Of a stretch of DNA of 64,000 bases, positions 1 to 8,494 are shown in pieces. The notes under the pieces were generated by a model. That model searched no databases, was not told where the DNA came from, and worked only from the letters and a program-made list of their open reading frames with translations. This DNA is from GCA-002708145 sp045562755 (lineage in GTDB: Bacteria > Chloroflexota > Dehalococcoidia > Lucifugimonadales > Lucifugimonadaceae), in NCBI GenBank assembly GCA_045562755.1, contig JBJKVF010000001.1, positions 1-64,000 on the forward strand. Reading direction: 5' to 3'. The position numbers and the translations under genes were made by a program. Position 1 is the stretch's first letter, and each line of letters begins with the position of its first letter.

Positions 1-32
1 TAAAAGATGAATACTTTGAGGAAGAAATTTAA
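1..32 (+). CDS. 3' end of a gene cut by the window edge
   Basis: An open frame enters from the left edge and ends in TAA at 30-32, reading ...KDEYFEEEI. Nine residues are too few to assign a function. The acidic tail and the lack of any start upstream fit the last codons of a gene beginning outside the window, but chance openness of so short a stretch cannot be excluded. Confidence 0.3.
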   Translation, partial: KDEYFEEEI

Positions 33-64
33 ATATGATTATAAAAAATAAATGGTATTAAAAT

Positions 65-452
65 ATGCATCTCCCTAAATGGTCTTTTTTATACTACCTA
101 GTTTTTTTTATCTTTAATTATCAGTATTTTAATATTAATTTCTATACTAATATTTCCTGTTGTAGAAACATTTGATAGTACGACTAATGTAATATATAAA
201 TCAACATTATTAGATAATAAAGATTGGACACCAATTCTGTTTGTTGCTTTGAGTTTTTTATTAAACCTAAATTTATTTCTTACTATTCCAAAAAATAGAT
301 ATATTGATCGTTATAATAAAATCAGCATTTTTATAACAACTATTTCAGTATACTTTATATTTGTTTTTTCAATTTCTACAATAGGTGTTTTATTTGTTCC
401 ATTGATAATTTTATTAACAGCAGCTAGTGTAAATAGTTTTTTAAGAAAATAG
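65..452 (+). pseudogene. small four-helix membrane protein, apparently broken by a frameshift in a T8 run
   Basis: ATG at 65 reads MHLPKWSFLYYLVFF and then leaves frame at eight T residues (102-109). From the base after that run, another frame stays open to the stop at 450-452 and encodes hydrophobic stretches typical of membrane helices, with a polar loop (VVETFDSTTNVIYKS) and a basic C-terminal end. The only start in the second frame is a TTG at 249, which would cut off the first two helices. With seven T residues the two frames join into one protein of about 128 residues and four helices. I do not recognise a family. It could be a real lesion, a sequencing indel, or slippage. It lies 17 bases before the tandem-SDR gene. 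Confidence 0.55.
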
Positions 453-469
453 ATTAAATAAGGGTATAA

Positions 470-2209
470 ATGATTAAAATATTACAAAATAAAATAGTTA
501 TAGTTTCAGATTTTATAAACTCAATAATTCCAGAGATTTTGGCGATTAATGGGGCTAAATTAATCATAAATTTTGACTCAAATTATGCATCTGATAGATT
601 ATTTCAAAATAATTTAAAAAAAAGGATAAATGATCTCGGAGGAGAAATTTATATTACTAAAAATCCTATTTCAGATTTCGAAAAATCCAAAAATTTATTT
701 CAATTTGCAATGGATAAATTCGGCGGTGTAGATGTAGTGTTATGCACAAAAGATGTTATGGAAAACAAATTTTTGAAAGATATGCAAGAGGATGATTGGG
801 ATAAAATTTATTTAGAGAATCTTAAGAGTGCTTATAATATCGTGAGACATGTTTCTCCTCTATTTAGAAAGCAAAAATATGGAAGAGTAGTGACATTATC
901 TGCAAAATCAGGTTTAATTGGAGCCTCAAAAATGTCAAATTACTCAGCTTCTAAAGCTGGTATATTGGGATTCACAAAAGTTATTGCCAAAGATTTAGGG
1001 AAATATGGCGTCACATGTAATTCTATATGTTATGATGACGGAAATCATAGTTTACATACTTCAGGAAAAAATAATTTATATACAAATGAAAATATAGCTA
1101 GTTTAGCTACATATTTAGCATCAGAATATTCAGCGCCAATAAATGGGCAAATTTTTCAGGTTGATGCTGGAAAAATCACTCATATTTCATTACCAAGGCG
1201 AAATAAAACTTTTTTATCATCATCTCAATCAGGTACTTTCAAAGTTGATGAAATTGATTCTAATATTGAATCTGTGCTTATAGATCAACCTAAAATATTG
1301 CCTAAGTATAAAAACTTAAATGATAAAGTTGCCATTGTAACTGGAGCTAGCGGAGGTATTGGAAAAGAGGTTGCAAAACTTCTTGCTGCTGAGGGAGCTT
1401 CAATTGTTGTTGCAGATATAGGGAGCTCGCTAGATGGCTCATCACAAAATTCTCAACCTGCTTTAAAACTTGTTGAGGAAATAAATGAGTTAGGTGGAAA
1501 TGCTGTAGCTTCTTTGAATTCAGTTACTTCTATGAATGGAGCCAAAAATATTATCGATGATGCGCTAACAAATTTTGGTAGGTTAGATATAGTAGTTGCT
1601 GCTGCGGGAATATTGAGAGATAGAATGATTTTTAATATGTCTGAAAAAGAATGGGATGATGTTATTTCAGTTCACCTTAAAGGTACTTTTTCAGTAGTTA
1701 AAGCTTCATTAGATTACTTAATAAAACAAAAATTTGGAAGAATAATCACTTTTTCATCAGTCTCAGGTTTGTATGGTTACGGTGGACAATCAAATTATGG
1801 TGCAGCTAAAGAGGCCATAGCTGGCTTTACAAAATCTTTATCAAAAGAGTTAAGTGAATTTGGAATAACTTCAAATATAATTTCACCGGGAGCTAAAACT
1901 AGAATGACAGATTCTGTACCTAATAGTACTCTGAACATGAGAAAAGGTGACTTTAAAATCCCTGAAAATATTCTTACTAATGATCCTAGTCAAGTTCCTC
2001 CTATGATAGCTTGGTTAGCATCAGATGCATCAGATAATGTGTCAGGAAAAATTTTTCATTGTGTTGGGAATCGAATAAGTTTGATGCAAGATCCGCATGA
2101 ATATAGAAGTATAAATAAGGAAAAAAGATGGATGGCAGAAGAAATTGCTGCTATTTTTCCTGAAACTCTTGGAATAGATCTTGTTAACCCCGCTCCAATG
2201 GTCGAGTAA
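470..2209 (+). CDS. tandem short-chain dehydrogenase/reductase fusion, first domain degenerate
   Basis: The 579-residue protein has two SDR modules. The second (about residues 283-540) has the cofactor loop TGASGGIG at 291-298, a usual NAG-type segment read here as AAAGI, and the catalytic YGAAK at 443-447. The first (about 1-240) keeps the YSASK motif at 158-162 but has no TGxxxGxG loop near its N-terminus, so its cofactor site is probably lost. The arrangement recalls the paired hydroxyacyl-CoA dehydrogenase units of peroxisomal multifunctional enzymes, but no hydratase or SCP2 domain follows. The substrate is unknown; a 3-hydroxyacyl or similar alcohol is an inference. Its stop lies one base from that of the convergent sulfatase. 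Confidence 0.8.
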   Translation: MIKILQNKIVIVSDFINSIIPEILAINGAKLIINFDSNYASDRLFQNNLKKRINDLGGEIYITKNPISDFEKSKNLFQFAMDKFGGVDVVLCTKDVMENKFLKDMQEDDWDKIYLENLKSAYNIVRHVSPLFRKQKYGRVVTLSAKSGLIGASKMSNYSASKAGILGFTKVIAKDLGKYGVTCNSICYDDGNHSLHTSGKNNLYTNENIASLATYLASEYSAPINGQIFQVDAGKITHISLPRRNKTFLSSSQSGTFKVDEIDSNIESVLIDQPKILPKYKNLNDKVAIVTGASGGIGKEVAKLLAAEGASIVVADIGSSLDGSSQNSQPALKLVEEINELGGNAVASLNSVTSMNGAKNIIDDALTNFGRLDIVVAAAGILRDRMIFNMSEKEWDDVISVHLKGTFSVVKASLDYLIKQKFGRIITFSSVSGLYGYGGQSNYGAAKEAIAGFTKSLSKELSEFGITSNIISPGAKTRMTDSVPNSTLNMRKGDFKIPENILTNDPSQVPPMIAWLASDASDNVSGKIFHCVGNRISLMQDPHEYRSINKEKRWMAEEIAAIFPETLGIDLVNPAPMVE

Positions 2210-2210
2210 T

Positions 2211-3509
2211 TTATTTCATTTGTGAAAAAATCGGCTGTAATTTTTTTCTTTCGGAGAAACTTTCAGCATAATCATTATTTTTTGTTATGGGATTTTTCTC
2301 ATCAGGATCTTTGTTTAAATCAAACATTTCTCCTGTTTCGTATAGTTTCCAACTTTTTGTTCTAAGAAACCTTGAATATGTTTTATTCCTTGGTGTCATA
2401 GGCTCAAAATGAAAAAATACCCAATCTCTTGGATTTCCTTTTTCTCCTAATAATTGAGGCAGAAAACTTCTACCATCAATTTTAAAATCATTATCATTTT
2501 TAATTTCAGCTATTTCAAGTATAGTAGGTAAAATATCTACAGAATCAATTAAATCTTTTGATATCATACCTTTAGTTATTTTTCCATCCCACTGGCACAT
2601 CATGGGAACATGGGTACCTCTGTCATTCGTCAGTCCTTTACCGCCACACACTTGAGTATGTTTATGCATCATTGAGCAAACTTCGATAGGAGTACCATTA
2701 TCACCAAGATATATTATTATAGTGTTTTCGGATATTCCAGCTGTTTTCACTTTTTCGATAATTTTTCCTACTATTTTATCGTGATATTCAACCATATCTT
2801 TATAGTATTTTGGGTCGTCATCCCAGCCTTCAAGTTCCTCGAATGTTCTTCCTCCTAAAGTTTTATTAGATGGAGGTTCAAAATCCCCATAATCCTCACT
2901 ATCTGGGGTTGGTTCTAAAGGTCGATGTGTCAGTGCCATTGGGAAATATACAAAAAAAGGATCTTTTTTATTTTCTTCAATAAAATTATTTATAAAATCA
3001 GCAAATATATCTTCTCCATATTTACCATCAGTTTCTTTGAGGAAATTACCATTTTCATAAATTATTGGATCTTTGTATCGAGATCCTTTATCCTCAGTAT
3101 GGTGAGCATGCCATACACAATATTCATCAAATCCTGAATCTTCAATTTTTTGTCCTTTTGATCGTAAGTTTAAATCATCTTCATCTATAGGAAAGTAGGA
3201 GTAAAGTTGCCATTTGCCTGCAATACATGTTTTGTAACCATTTTCAGAAAAAATATGTCCAAAAGTTTTTTCTTTTGGAGCCATAGTTCCAAAACCTATA
3301 TAATTTCTAAAATTATATTTTCCAGTCATCAGTTGAAGTCTGGTTGGAGTGCATAAGGGTTGAACATGTGCATTCTCAAATCTAACTCCATTTTTTGCAA
3401 TTGAGTCAATATTTGGTGTTTTATATGAAGTTCCACCATTTGATTCAATAACTTCGTAACCAAGATCATCAGACATTATTACTATTACATTTGGCTTGAC
3501 TTTTTCCAT
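2211..3509 (-). CDS. sulfatase (formylglycine-dependent arylsulfatase family)
   Basis: The 432-residue protein opens with the metal-binding MSDD (Asp14, Asp15) and has CTPTR at 53-57, the C-x-P-x-R signature whose cysteine is converted to formylglycine. LGDNGTP in the middle carries the second pair of metal ligands. It hydrolyses sulfate esters, probably of organic sulfate or polysaccharide; the substrate is unknown. No signal peptide is visible, so it appears cytoplasmic. The start is supported by AGGAG on the minus strand just upstream. No maturase gene for the cysteine is in the window. The family is well known from marine bacteria that use sulfated organic matter. Confidence 0.9.
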   Translation of the reverse strand: MEKVKPNVIVIMSDDLGYEVIESNGGTSYKTPNIDSIAKNGVRFENAHVQPLCTPTRLQLMTGKYNFRNYIGFGTMAPKEKTFGHIFSENGYKTCIAGKWQLYSYFPIDEDDLNLRSKGQKIEDSGFDEYCVWHAHHTEDKGSRYKDPIIYENGNFLKETDGKYGEDIFADFINNFIEENKKDPFFVYFPMALTHRPLEPTPDSEDYGDFEPPSNKTLGGRTFEELEGWDDDPKYYKDMVEYHDKIVGKIIEKVKTAGISENTIIIYLGDNGTPIEVCSMMHKHTQVCGGKGLTNDRGTHVPMMCQWDGKITKGMISKDLIDSVDILPTILEIAEIKNDNDFKIDGRSFLPQLLGEKGNPRDWVFFHFEPMTPRNKTYSRFLRTKSWKLYETGEMFDLNKDPDEKNPITKNNDYAESFSERKKLQPIFSQMK

Positions 3510-3550
3510 TTTTTCTCCTGGTTACTTTTATTGTGAAAACAATAATCTTA

Positions 3551-4150
3551 TCAGTTTATATTTATAATTTCCCAATCTTTTCTCCATATCTCCATGTATA
3601 TAAATTCATTATTTTCTTTTGTAATATTTTTGATTTTTCTGAATCCGCATTTTTCAAAGGATTTTTGAGCTCTGATATTATCTACTAAGGTATGTAGATA
3701 GATATGGTTAATATTATTATTTTTCAAGAAATAACTAATTGCACTCTTCATTGCATCCGAACCATATCCATTATTCCAATATTCTTTATTCCCAATCATG
3801 ATTCCAAACTCAGCTTGAAGCGTTCTATTATTAATGTCATAAAACATGCAATTTCCTATATGTATTCCATGTAATGTGTCAATTGCCATTCTTAATGAGT
3901 TTAAATTCGGAAATTTGACATCTTCTTTATGATATTTCAGAAATTCTTCATAGGTAAGATTAATTGGTTTAGTGGCGTCTAGATTTGATAGTTCATTATC
4001 AAGTCGCCAATTATAGTCATAATTGGCATCCTCTAATTCTTTAGATCTTAATTGTGTTAATTTTCCCTTAATAAAAATTTCATTTTTTTTTACATTATAA
4101 TCATCATTTTCATCATTTTTTGAAAATGGCCAAAACTTTTCCCAAGACAT
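3551..4150 (-). CDS. GNAT-family N-acetyltransferase (RimJ/RimL-like)
   Basis: The 199-residue protein has a C-terminal GNAT fold: the acetyl-CoA pyrophosphate loop reads NNGYGSDAM, followed by a helix, the strand IYLHTLVDNIRAQKSFEKCGF typical of the RimJ/RimL branch, and a final strand. The first 60 residues are polar and not clearly part of the domain. It transfers acetyl to an amine, possibly a protein N-terminus or small molecule; the acceptor cannot be read from sequence. It overlaps the end of the Nudix gene by 38 bases, so the two are probably translationally coupled. No good ribosome-binding site is visible. Confidence 0.8.
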   Translation of the reverse strand: MSWEKFWPFSKNDENDDYNVKKNEIFIKGKLTQLRSKELEDANYDYNWRLDNELSNLDATKPINLTYEEFLKYHKEDVKFPNLNSLRMAIDTLHGIHIGNCMFYDINNRTLQAEFGIMIGNKEYWNNGYGSDAMKSAISYFLKNNNINHIYLHTLVDNIRAQKSFEKCGFRKIKNITKENNEFIYMEIWRKDWEIININ

Positions 4151-4598
4151 TTTTTTCGTTCTTATGTGTTATTTTTTTTCTTGCATCGTTTATTTCTATC
4201 CATTCTACACTATCAAACTCATCATCATGATTACAAAAATCTCCGGATAAATACTCCATTAGATACCAATGAACTGTTTTTTTATAAATAGTAATATTTT
4301 TATTATTTATTTGAGGGTTGTTTTGAGAAATTTTTATTGTATTAAGAGTTGATTTTTCTACTCCAAAGTAATGTTCAGTTGTAGTAATTTTTTTTATAAT
4401 CTTTGTATAAATTCCTGTTTCTTCTTTGACTTCTCTTATAGCAGTTTTTCTGTAATCTTCATTTTTTTCAGGTCTTCCTTTGGGTAAGGAAAAAAGATTT
4501 TCAGATATTCTTCCACACAAAGCAATAAAAATTCTATCATTTTTTTCTAGAAATATGACTCCACCAGACGACCATATGTTTTTAGGTTTTTTCCTCAT
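4113..4598 (-). CDS. Nudix hydrolase
   Basis: The Nudix box fits GX5EX7REUXEEXGU exactly, ending REVKEETGI, so this is a magnesium-dependent hydrolase of a nucleoside diphosphate linked to some group X. The substrate cannot be read. An in-frame TTG 30 bases further upstream (4628) would add ten residues, but the ATG at 4598 gives MRKKPKNIWSSGGVIF, where the fold normally begins, so I chose it. There is no clear Shine-Dalgarno sequence. It is the first gene of a two-gene unit with the overlapping GNAT gene and diverges from korA. Confidence 0.85.
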   Translation of the reverse strand: MRKKPKNIWSSGGVIFLEKNDRIFIALCGRISENLFSLPKGRPEKNEDYRKTAIREVKEETGIYTKIIKKITTTEHYFGVEKSTLNTIKISQNNPQINNKNITIYKKTVHWYLMEYLSGDFCNHDDEFDSVEWIEINDARKKITHKNEKNVLGKVLAIFKK

Positions 4599-4665
4599 AA
4601 AATAATTATTTACACTGATTAGTATCAATTATAGGCAAATGAATGAAAATTAATGTAAAAATTAA

Positions 4666-4696
4666 TTGACTTTTATGTGCCCAAAATAAATAATTA
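4666..4696 (+). promoter_or_regulatory. possible korAB promoter
   Basis: TTGACT at 4666-4671 resembles a -35 box. AT-rich candidates for a -10 (TAAATA at 4687 or TAATTA at 4691) follow at imperfect spacing of 15 or 19 bases. It sits in the gap between the divergent Nudix and korA genes, and korA has a strong AGGGGA ribosome-binding site downstream. The match is weak in so AT-rich a sequence. Confidence 0.3.
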
Positions 4697-4725
4697 ATAT
4701 AGTTATATTTTTTTAGGGGAATTAA

Positions 4726-6426
4726 TTGGAGAAAAAAGATTTTGTTATAAGGTTTGCTGGCGAAGGGGGACAAGGCTTAGTAACTTCAGCAGATGCTTTT
4801 GCTAGAGCTGCTGCAGGAGCAGGTTATTTTGTTCAAACTTTTTCTACTTTCCCATCACAGATAATGGGTGGGCCAGCATCATCTCAGGTACGAATATCAA
4901 CCACACCTGTGCTTAGTTCGGGTGATGGAGTTGATGTTCTAGTTGCTTTAAACGAGTATGCATACAATAATCATAAAGATGATTTAAATTCTGGTGGCGT
5001 TACCATTTACAATGCTCAAGAATATGAATTACCTCAAGGTGGTAATTATTTTGGTATCCGAGCAGATGAATTAGCTAAATCTACTGGTAATGCCAGAGCA
5101 GCTAATATGGTCACTATTGGAGCAGTAGCTCACTTAATTGATTTTTCATTATCAGAAATTGACTCTTTTATCACTGAAAGATTTTCAAGGGGTAGAGATA
5201 ACGATGATGAAATTATTGAAGCAAATATAAAGGCTATAAGGTTAGGAGTTGAGGTTGCTGAATCTAGTGGTTTTAGTGTTGGTAAAATAGAAAAAGCAAC
5301 TCCAAATAATTTAGAGCAAATAATCATCACTGGCAATGCTGCTTTGGCACTTGGTGCTGTTTCAGCAGGATTAGATTTTTATGCTGGATATCCTATTTCC
5401 CCTGCTACAACAATTTTAATATGGATGGAGAATAATCTTTTTGGAGGAAATAAATTTGTTCACCAAGTTTCCTCTGAGATAGAGGCAATTAATGTAATAT
5501 TAGGTGCAGGATTTTCTGGTAGAAAAGCTATGACCGCTACAGCTGGTCCTGGTTTTGCACTTATGGGAGAAGGTCTTGGACTGTCTTGGATGACAGAAAT
5601 CCCACTTGTTGTAGTAGATGTCCAAAGAGGTGGCCCTGCTACTGGATTGCCTACCAAATCAGAACAATCTGATTTATACACATGTATGTTTCCTGCACAT
5701 GGCGATATAAAAATGCCCGTATTAGCTCCTGGAACAGTAGAAGAGTGTTTTTTTGCAGGGGCTTTATCAGTAAATTGGGCTGAAAAATACCAAGGTCCAA
5801 TTATATTGATGACAGAGTTTGGTTTAGCTGAGAGAGGTGAAAATATCACAAAACCAGATCTTAGTGAAATTAGCTCTGAATCCAGAGCAATATATACAGA
5901 AAATGATATTGGTAAAAGATATGATTCATGGGATGGATCAACAGCATTAAATCCCATGCCAATACCAGGAGGTTCTGGAGCGTATGTTGCTAATGGTTCA
6001 GAGCATGATGAAGTTGGTGACACTACTCATCTGCCAAGACATCATATTAGATTGACAGAAAGAAGATTTAAGAAACTTAATTTACTAGATGGTGCTCATT
6101 ATGAGATTGAGAAATCCGACTCTGGAATATATATAATGCCTTGGGGTAGTTCAAAAGGACCTGCTAGAGAGGCATATGAACGACTTTTGGAAGAAAAAAT
6201 AGATATTGGTTGGATTTATTCAGTTGCTTTAAATCCATTACCAGTTGAAATAAAAGATATGCTATTAAGCGCGAAGAATATTATTGTTCCTGAATTAAAT
6301 TATTTAGGTCAGTGGTCATCAATTCTTAGAATGGATGGCTATAATGCTCATTCAATAACTCAATACACAGGTTTGCCTTTTAAACCTAGTATCTTAGTTG
6401 ATAAAATTAAAGAAATTATAAAGTAA
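4726..6426 (+). CDS. korA: 2-oxoacid:ferredoxin oxidoreductase, fused gamma-alpha subunit (KorA)
   Basis: The 566-residue protein joins a gamma domain (about 1-185, beginning VIRFAGEGGQGLVTSADAF) to an alpha pyrimidine-binding domain carrying YPISPATT at 222-229, the motif that contacts substrate and CoA. With KorB it decarboxylates a 2-oxoacid, most likely 2-oxoglutarate, to the acyl-CoA and reduces ferredoxin in the cytoplasm. The fused layout and about 570 residues are the usual size for this class. Start TTG at 4726 is chosen because AGGGGA precedes it at good spacing and no ATG lies near. korB follows 15 bases later. Choice between 2-oxoglutarate and another oxoacid is not settled by sequence alone. 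Confidence 0.9.
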   Translation: MEKKDFVIRFAGEGGQGLVTSADAFARAAAGAGYFVQTFSTFPSQIMGGPASSQVRISTTPVLSSGDGVDVLVALNEYAYNNHKDDLNSGGVTIYNAQEYELPQGGNYFGIRADELAKSTGNARAANMVTIGAVAHLIDFSLSEIDSFITERFSRGRDNDDEIIEANIKAIRLGVEVAESSGFSVGKIEKATPNNLEQIIITGNAALALGAVSAGLDFYAGYPISPATTILIWMENNLFGGNKFVHQVSSEIEAINVILGAGFSGRKAMTATAGPGFALMGEGLGLSWMTEIPLVVVDVQRGGPATGLPTKSEQSDLYTCMFPAHGDIKMPVLAPGTVEECFFAGALSVNWAEKYQGPIILMTEFGLAERGENITKPDLSEISSESRAIYTENDIGKRYDSWDGSTALNPMPIPGGSGAYVANGSEHDEVGDTTHLPRHHIRLTERRFKKLNLLDGAHYEIEKSDSGIYIMPWGSSKGPAREAYERLLEEKIDIGWIYSVALNPLPVEIKDMLLSAKNIIVPELNYLGQWSSILRMDGYNAHSITQYTGLPFKPSILVDKIKEIIK

Positions 6427-6441
6427 TATAGGGGAATTTAT

Positions 6442-7305
6442 ATGACAAAAAGAAATCCGGAATATGATTTTGTATGGTGCCCAGGATGTGGAGATTTTGG
6501 AGTAAGACGGGCTTTAGAAATGGCACTTACAAATTATTCTATTGAACATGAAAAGCCTCAATCAGAAAATGTTGTAGTTGCAGGGATTGGATGTTCAGGT
6601 AATATGGTTCACCTATTAGAGGGAGACCAACCATTTGGTATACACGGAATTCATGGCAGAGCTTTACCAATTGCATTTGGTGTAAAAATGGGAAACACTA
6701 ATTTAAACACTGTAGTTGTTGCTGGAGATGGTGATTTTCTATCAATTGGGGCAGAACACATAGGTCCAGCTGCAAATAGGAATGTTAATATGACTGCTAT
6801 AGTCATGGATAATGGTGTATATGGTTTAACCAAAGGGCAATCATCTCCCACAACAGATTTAGGTCAAATTACAACATCAACTCCTTTTGGAAAAATCGAA
6901 AATTCTGTAATTCCTCTTAAAAATTATCTAACCATAGGTGTGTCATATATTGCATCATATTACTCTAGTAAACCAAAGATTCTTGCACAATATATGCAAG
7001 AAGCAATGAATCATAAAGGCTTTAGTATTGTTCATGTTATGTCTCCGTGCACTACTTATAATGATACATATCAGATCTTAAAAGGGAATCCTAAAGAAGG
7101 AATTAAAGGATTAGCCTATGAGATTCCTGAAGATTATGATCCTACCAAAATTGATCAGGCTCAAAAATTAGTTAATAGTCCAGGTGTTCCATTAGGTTTA
7201 GTTTATAAAAATGAAATAGACACGATTGAAGAAAGGTTTTCATTTATGAAAGAGAAAGCTAAAGTTCAGTCCAATGAAGAGATACTAAATTCCTACTCAA
7301 TTTAA
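6442..7305 (+). CDS. korB: 2-oxoacid:ferredoxin oxidoreductase, beta subunit (KorB)
   Basis: The 287-residue TPP-binding subunit starts with VWCPGCGDFGV at 11-21, whose cysteines are conserved in KorB, and has GDGDFLSIGAEH followed by NVNMTAIVMDNGVYGLTKGQ, the TPP pyrophosphate site. It holds the thiamine cofactor and pairs with KorA. AGGGGA lies before the ATG, the same ribosome-binding context as korA, which suggests matched translation of the two subunits. It ends five bases from the convergent plsY stop. Confidence 0.92.
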   Translation: MTKRNPEYDFVWCPGCGDFGVRRALEMALTNYSIEHEKPQSENVVVAGIGCSGNMVHLLEGDQPFGIHGIHGRALPIAFGVKMGNTNLNTVVVAGDGDFLSIGAEHIGPAANRNVNMTAIVMDNGVYGLTKGQSSPTTDLGQITTSTPFGKIENSVIPLKNYLTIGVSYIASYYSSKPKILAQYMQEAMNHKGFSIVHVMSPCTTYNDTYQILKGNPKEGIKGLAYEIPEDYDPTKIDQAQKLVNSPGVPLGLVYKNEIDTIEERFSFMKEKAKVQSNEEILNSYSI

Positions 7306-7310
7306 TTTAT

Positions 7311-7925
7311 TTATTTTTTGAAATTTTCTTTGTGCTTTTTATGAAAATAGATACTATGTAGCATAATACATAATCCTATGATTGAAAGTCCTGCTACAAC
7401 TGAGAAATCTATAGAAGTTTCACTCCAGATTGACATTATTATAAATACTATGTACAAAATTGTTCCTCCCCAAATCGTTGGATGACTATATTTTTTATAT
7501 ATCATTGTAAAAAGAATAATTGCGCTAATAATGTATGGAATAACTAGCTGATATGGAGCAATACCTAACCCCAAACCTGTTAATGTTGATACTCCGTCTC
7601 CGCCCTTAAATTTTGTAAATGGAGAATTCCAATGTCCTAATATAGTACATGCTGCTGGCAAAATGAGTTCAAAATCAGAAAATCCATAAATTCTACATAT
7701 AATTATTGCTATCAAACCTTTTGAAGAATCTATCAACATAACAGCAGTTCCTGTTCTACGGGATAATTCACGGAAAACATTTGTAGCTCCAGCTTGTTTT
7801 GACCCAATTTCGAATATATTTACTTTATAGAATTTACCTGCAATAAAAGCTACTGGCACAGAACCTAGTAAATATGAAATTATTAGGCAAAAAATATATT
7901 TGGGTATAAAAATTTCATCAAGCAT
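7311..7925 (-). CDS. plsY: acyl-phosphate:glycerol-3-phosphate acyltransferase PlsY
   Basis: This is an integral membrane enzyme of 204 residues with the PlsY motifs in order: GSVPVAF at 21-27, GSKQAGATN at 41-49, and GHWNSPFTKFKGGDGVST at 97-114. It makes lysophosphatidate from acyl phosphate for phospholipid synthesis. The third motif is normally GGKGVAT; here the lysine position is aspartate (Asp110), which is unusual. At least five hydrophobic segments are visible. It is the last gene of the minus-strand unit that begins with pfp and the ccm genes, 53 bases after ccmE. Confidence 0.88.
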   Translation of the reverse strand: MLDEIFIPKYIFCLIISYLLGSVPVAFIAGKFYKVNIFEIGSKQAGATNVFRELSRRTGTAVMLIDSSKGLIAIIICRIYGFSDFELILPAACTILGHWNSPFTKFKGGDGVSTLTGLGLGIAPYQLVIPYIISAIILFTMIYKKYSHPTIWGGTILYIVFIIMSIWSETSIDFSVVAGLSIIGLCIMLHSIYFHKKHKENFKK

Positions 7926-7978
7926 GAAAGTAAATTATATCAGTAATAAAAAATCAAATTAGAAAATTATTATTATAA

Positions 7979-8494
7979 TTATGCGCCTTTTTCATTTTTA
8001 TATGATTCATAGGGAGGTGGCTGGGGTGTCTTATTTTTTTCAAGATCTAATTCTGCTTTTTCTGCTTCAGTAATGTATTTTGAAGGACATCTTATTGTGA
8101 GTGTTTTGGCAATAAAAGTCCCTTGAGACTTTTCACCTTGAAGAATAATTTCAGCATATTCATTAAAAAAAATTTTTCCAATTTCTCCATCATAAATTAC
8201 TGGTAATTCTAATATACCGTCTTCATCTTTTATATTAAAATGAGCTCTGATACCATTGGCATCTCTAAAGTAAGAATTTTTGACTAATTTTCCAGAAACT
8301 CCAATTTGATTTTCAGATGTATTATCAATATTTACAGCATCTTTTACACTAAGATACTCTATAGTTGAAACGCTAAATACTGATGATGCGAAATACACAA
8401 TTGAGCTAGAAACTAAAAGAATTAATATCGATAACTTTACTTTTGAGTTAAGTAGTTGAGCTGTATTATTTTGTTCTTGGATTTTTTTTTTCAT
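7979..8494 (-). CDS. ccmE: cytochrome c maturation heme chaperone CcmE, CxxxY type
   Basis: The 171-residue protein has one N-terminal membrane anchor (about 20-42) and an extracytoplasmic OB-fold domain. The heme-attachment segment reads RCPSKY, Cys136-x3-Tyr140, in place of the classical HxxxY. Cysteine-type CcmE is known from archaea and some bacteria such as Desulfovibrio (the so-called system I*). It receives heme from CcmC and passes it to apocytochrome. The tail is proline- and lysine-rich. Its start overlaps the preceding gene's stop by four bases (ATGA), and it lies downstream of ccmA-B-C, which confirms the assignment despite low identity to the classical family. Confidence 0.88.
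   Translation of the reverse strand: MKKKIQEQNNTAQLLNSKVKLSILILLVSSSIVYFASSVFSVSTIEYLSVKDAVNIDNTSENQIGVSGKLVKNSYFRDANGIRAHFNIKDEDGILELPVIYDGEIGKIFFNEYAEIILQGEKSQGTFIAKTLTIRCPSKYITEAEKAELDLEKNKTPQPPPYESYKNEKGA

Noticed and set aside
4598..4628. Longer Nudix reading from TTG 4628
   Set aside because: The extra ten residues do not belong to the fold and the ATG at 4598 gives the expected N-terminus.
5460..6023. 187-codon open frame opposite korA
   Set aside because: It lies wholly inside korA on the other strand and its product is low-complexity without a recognisable domain or start signal.
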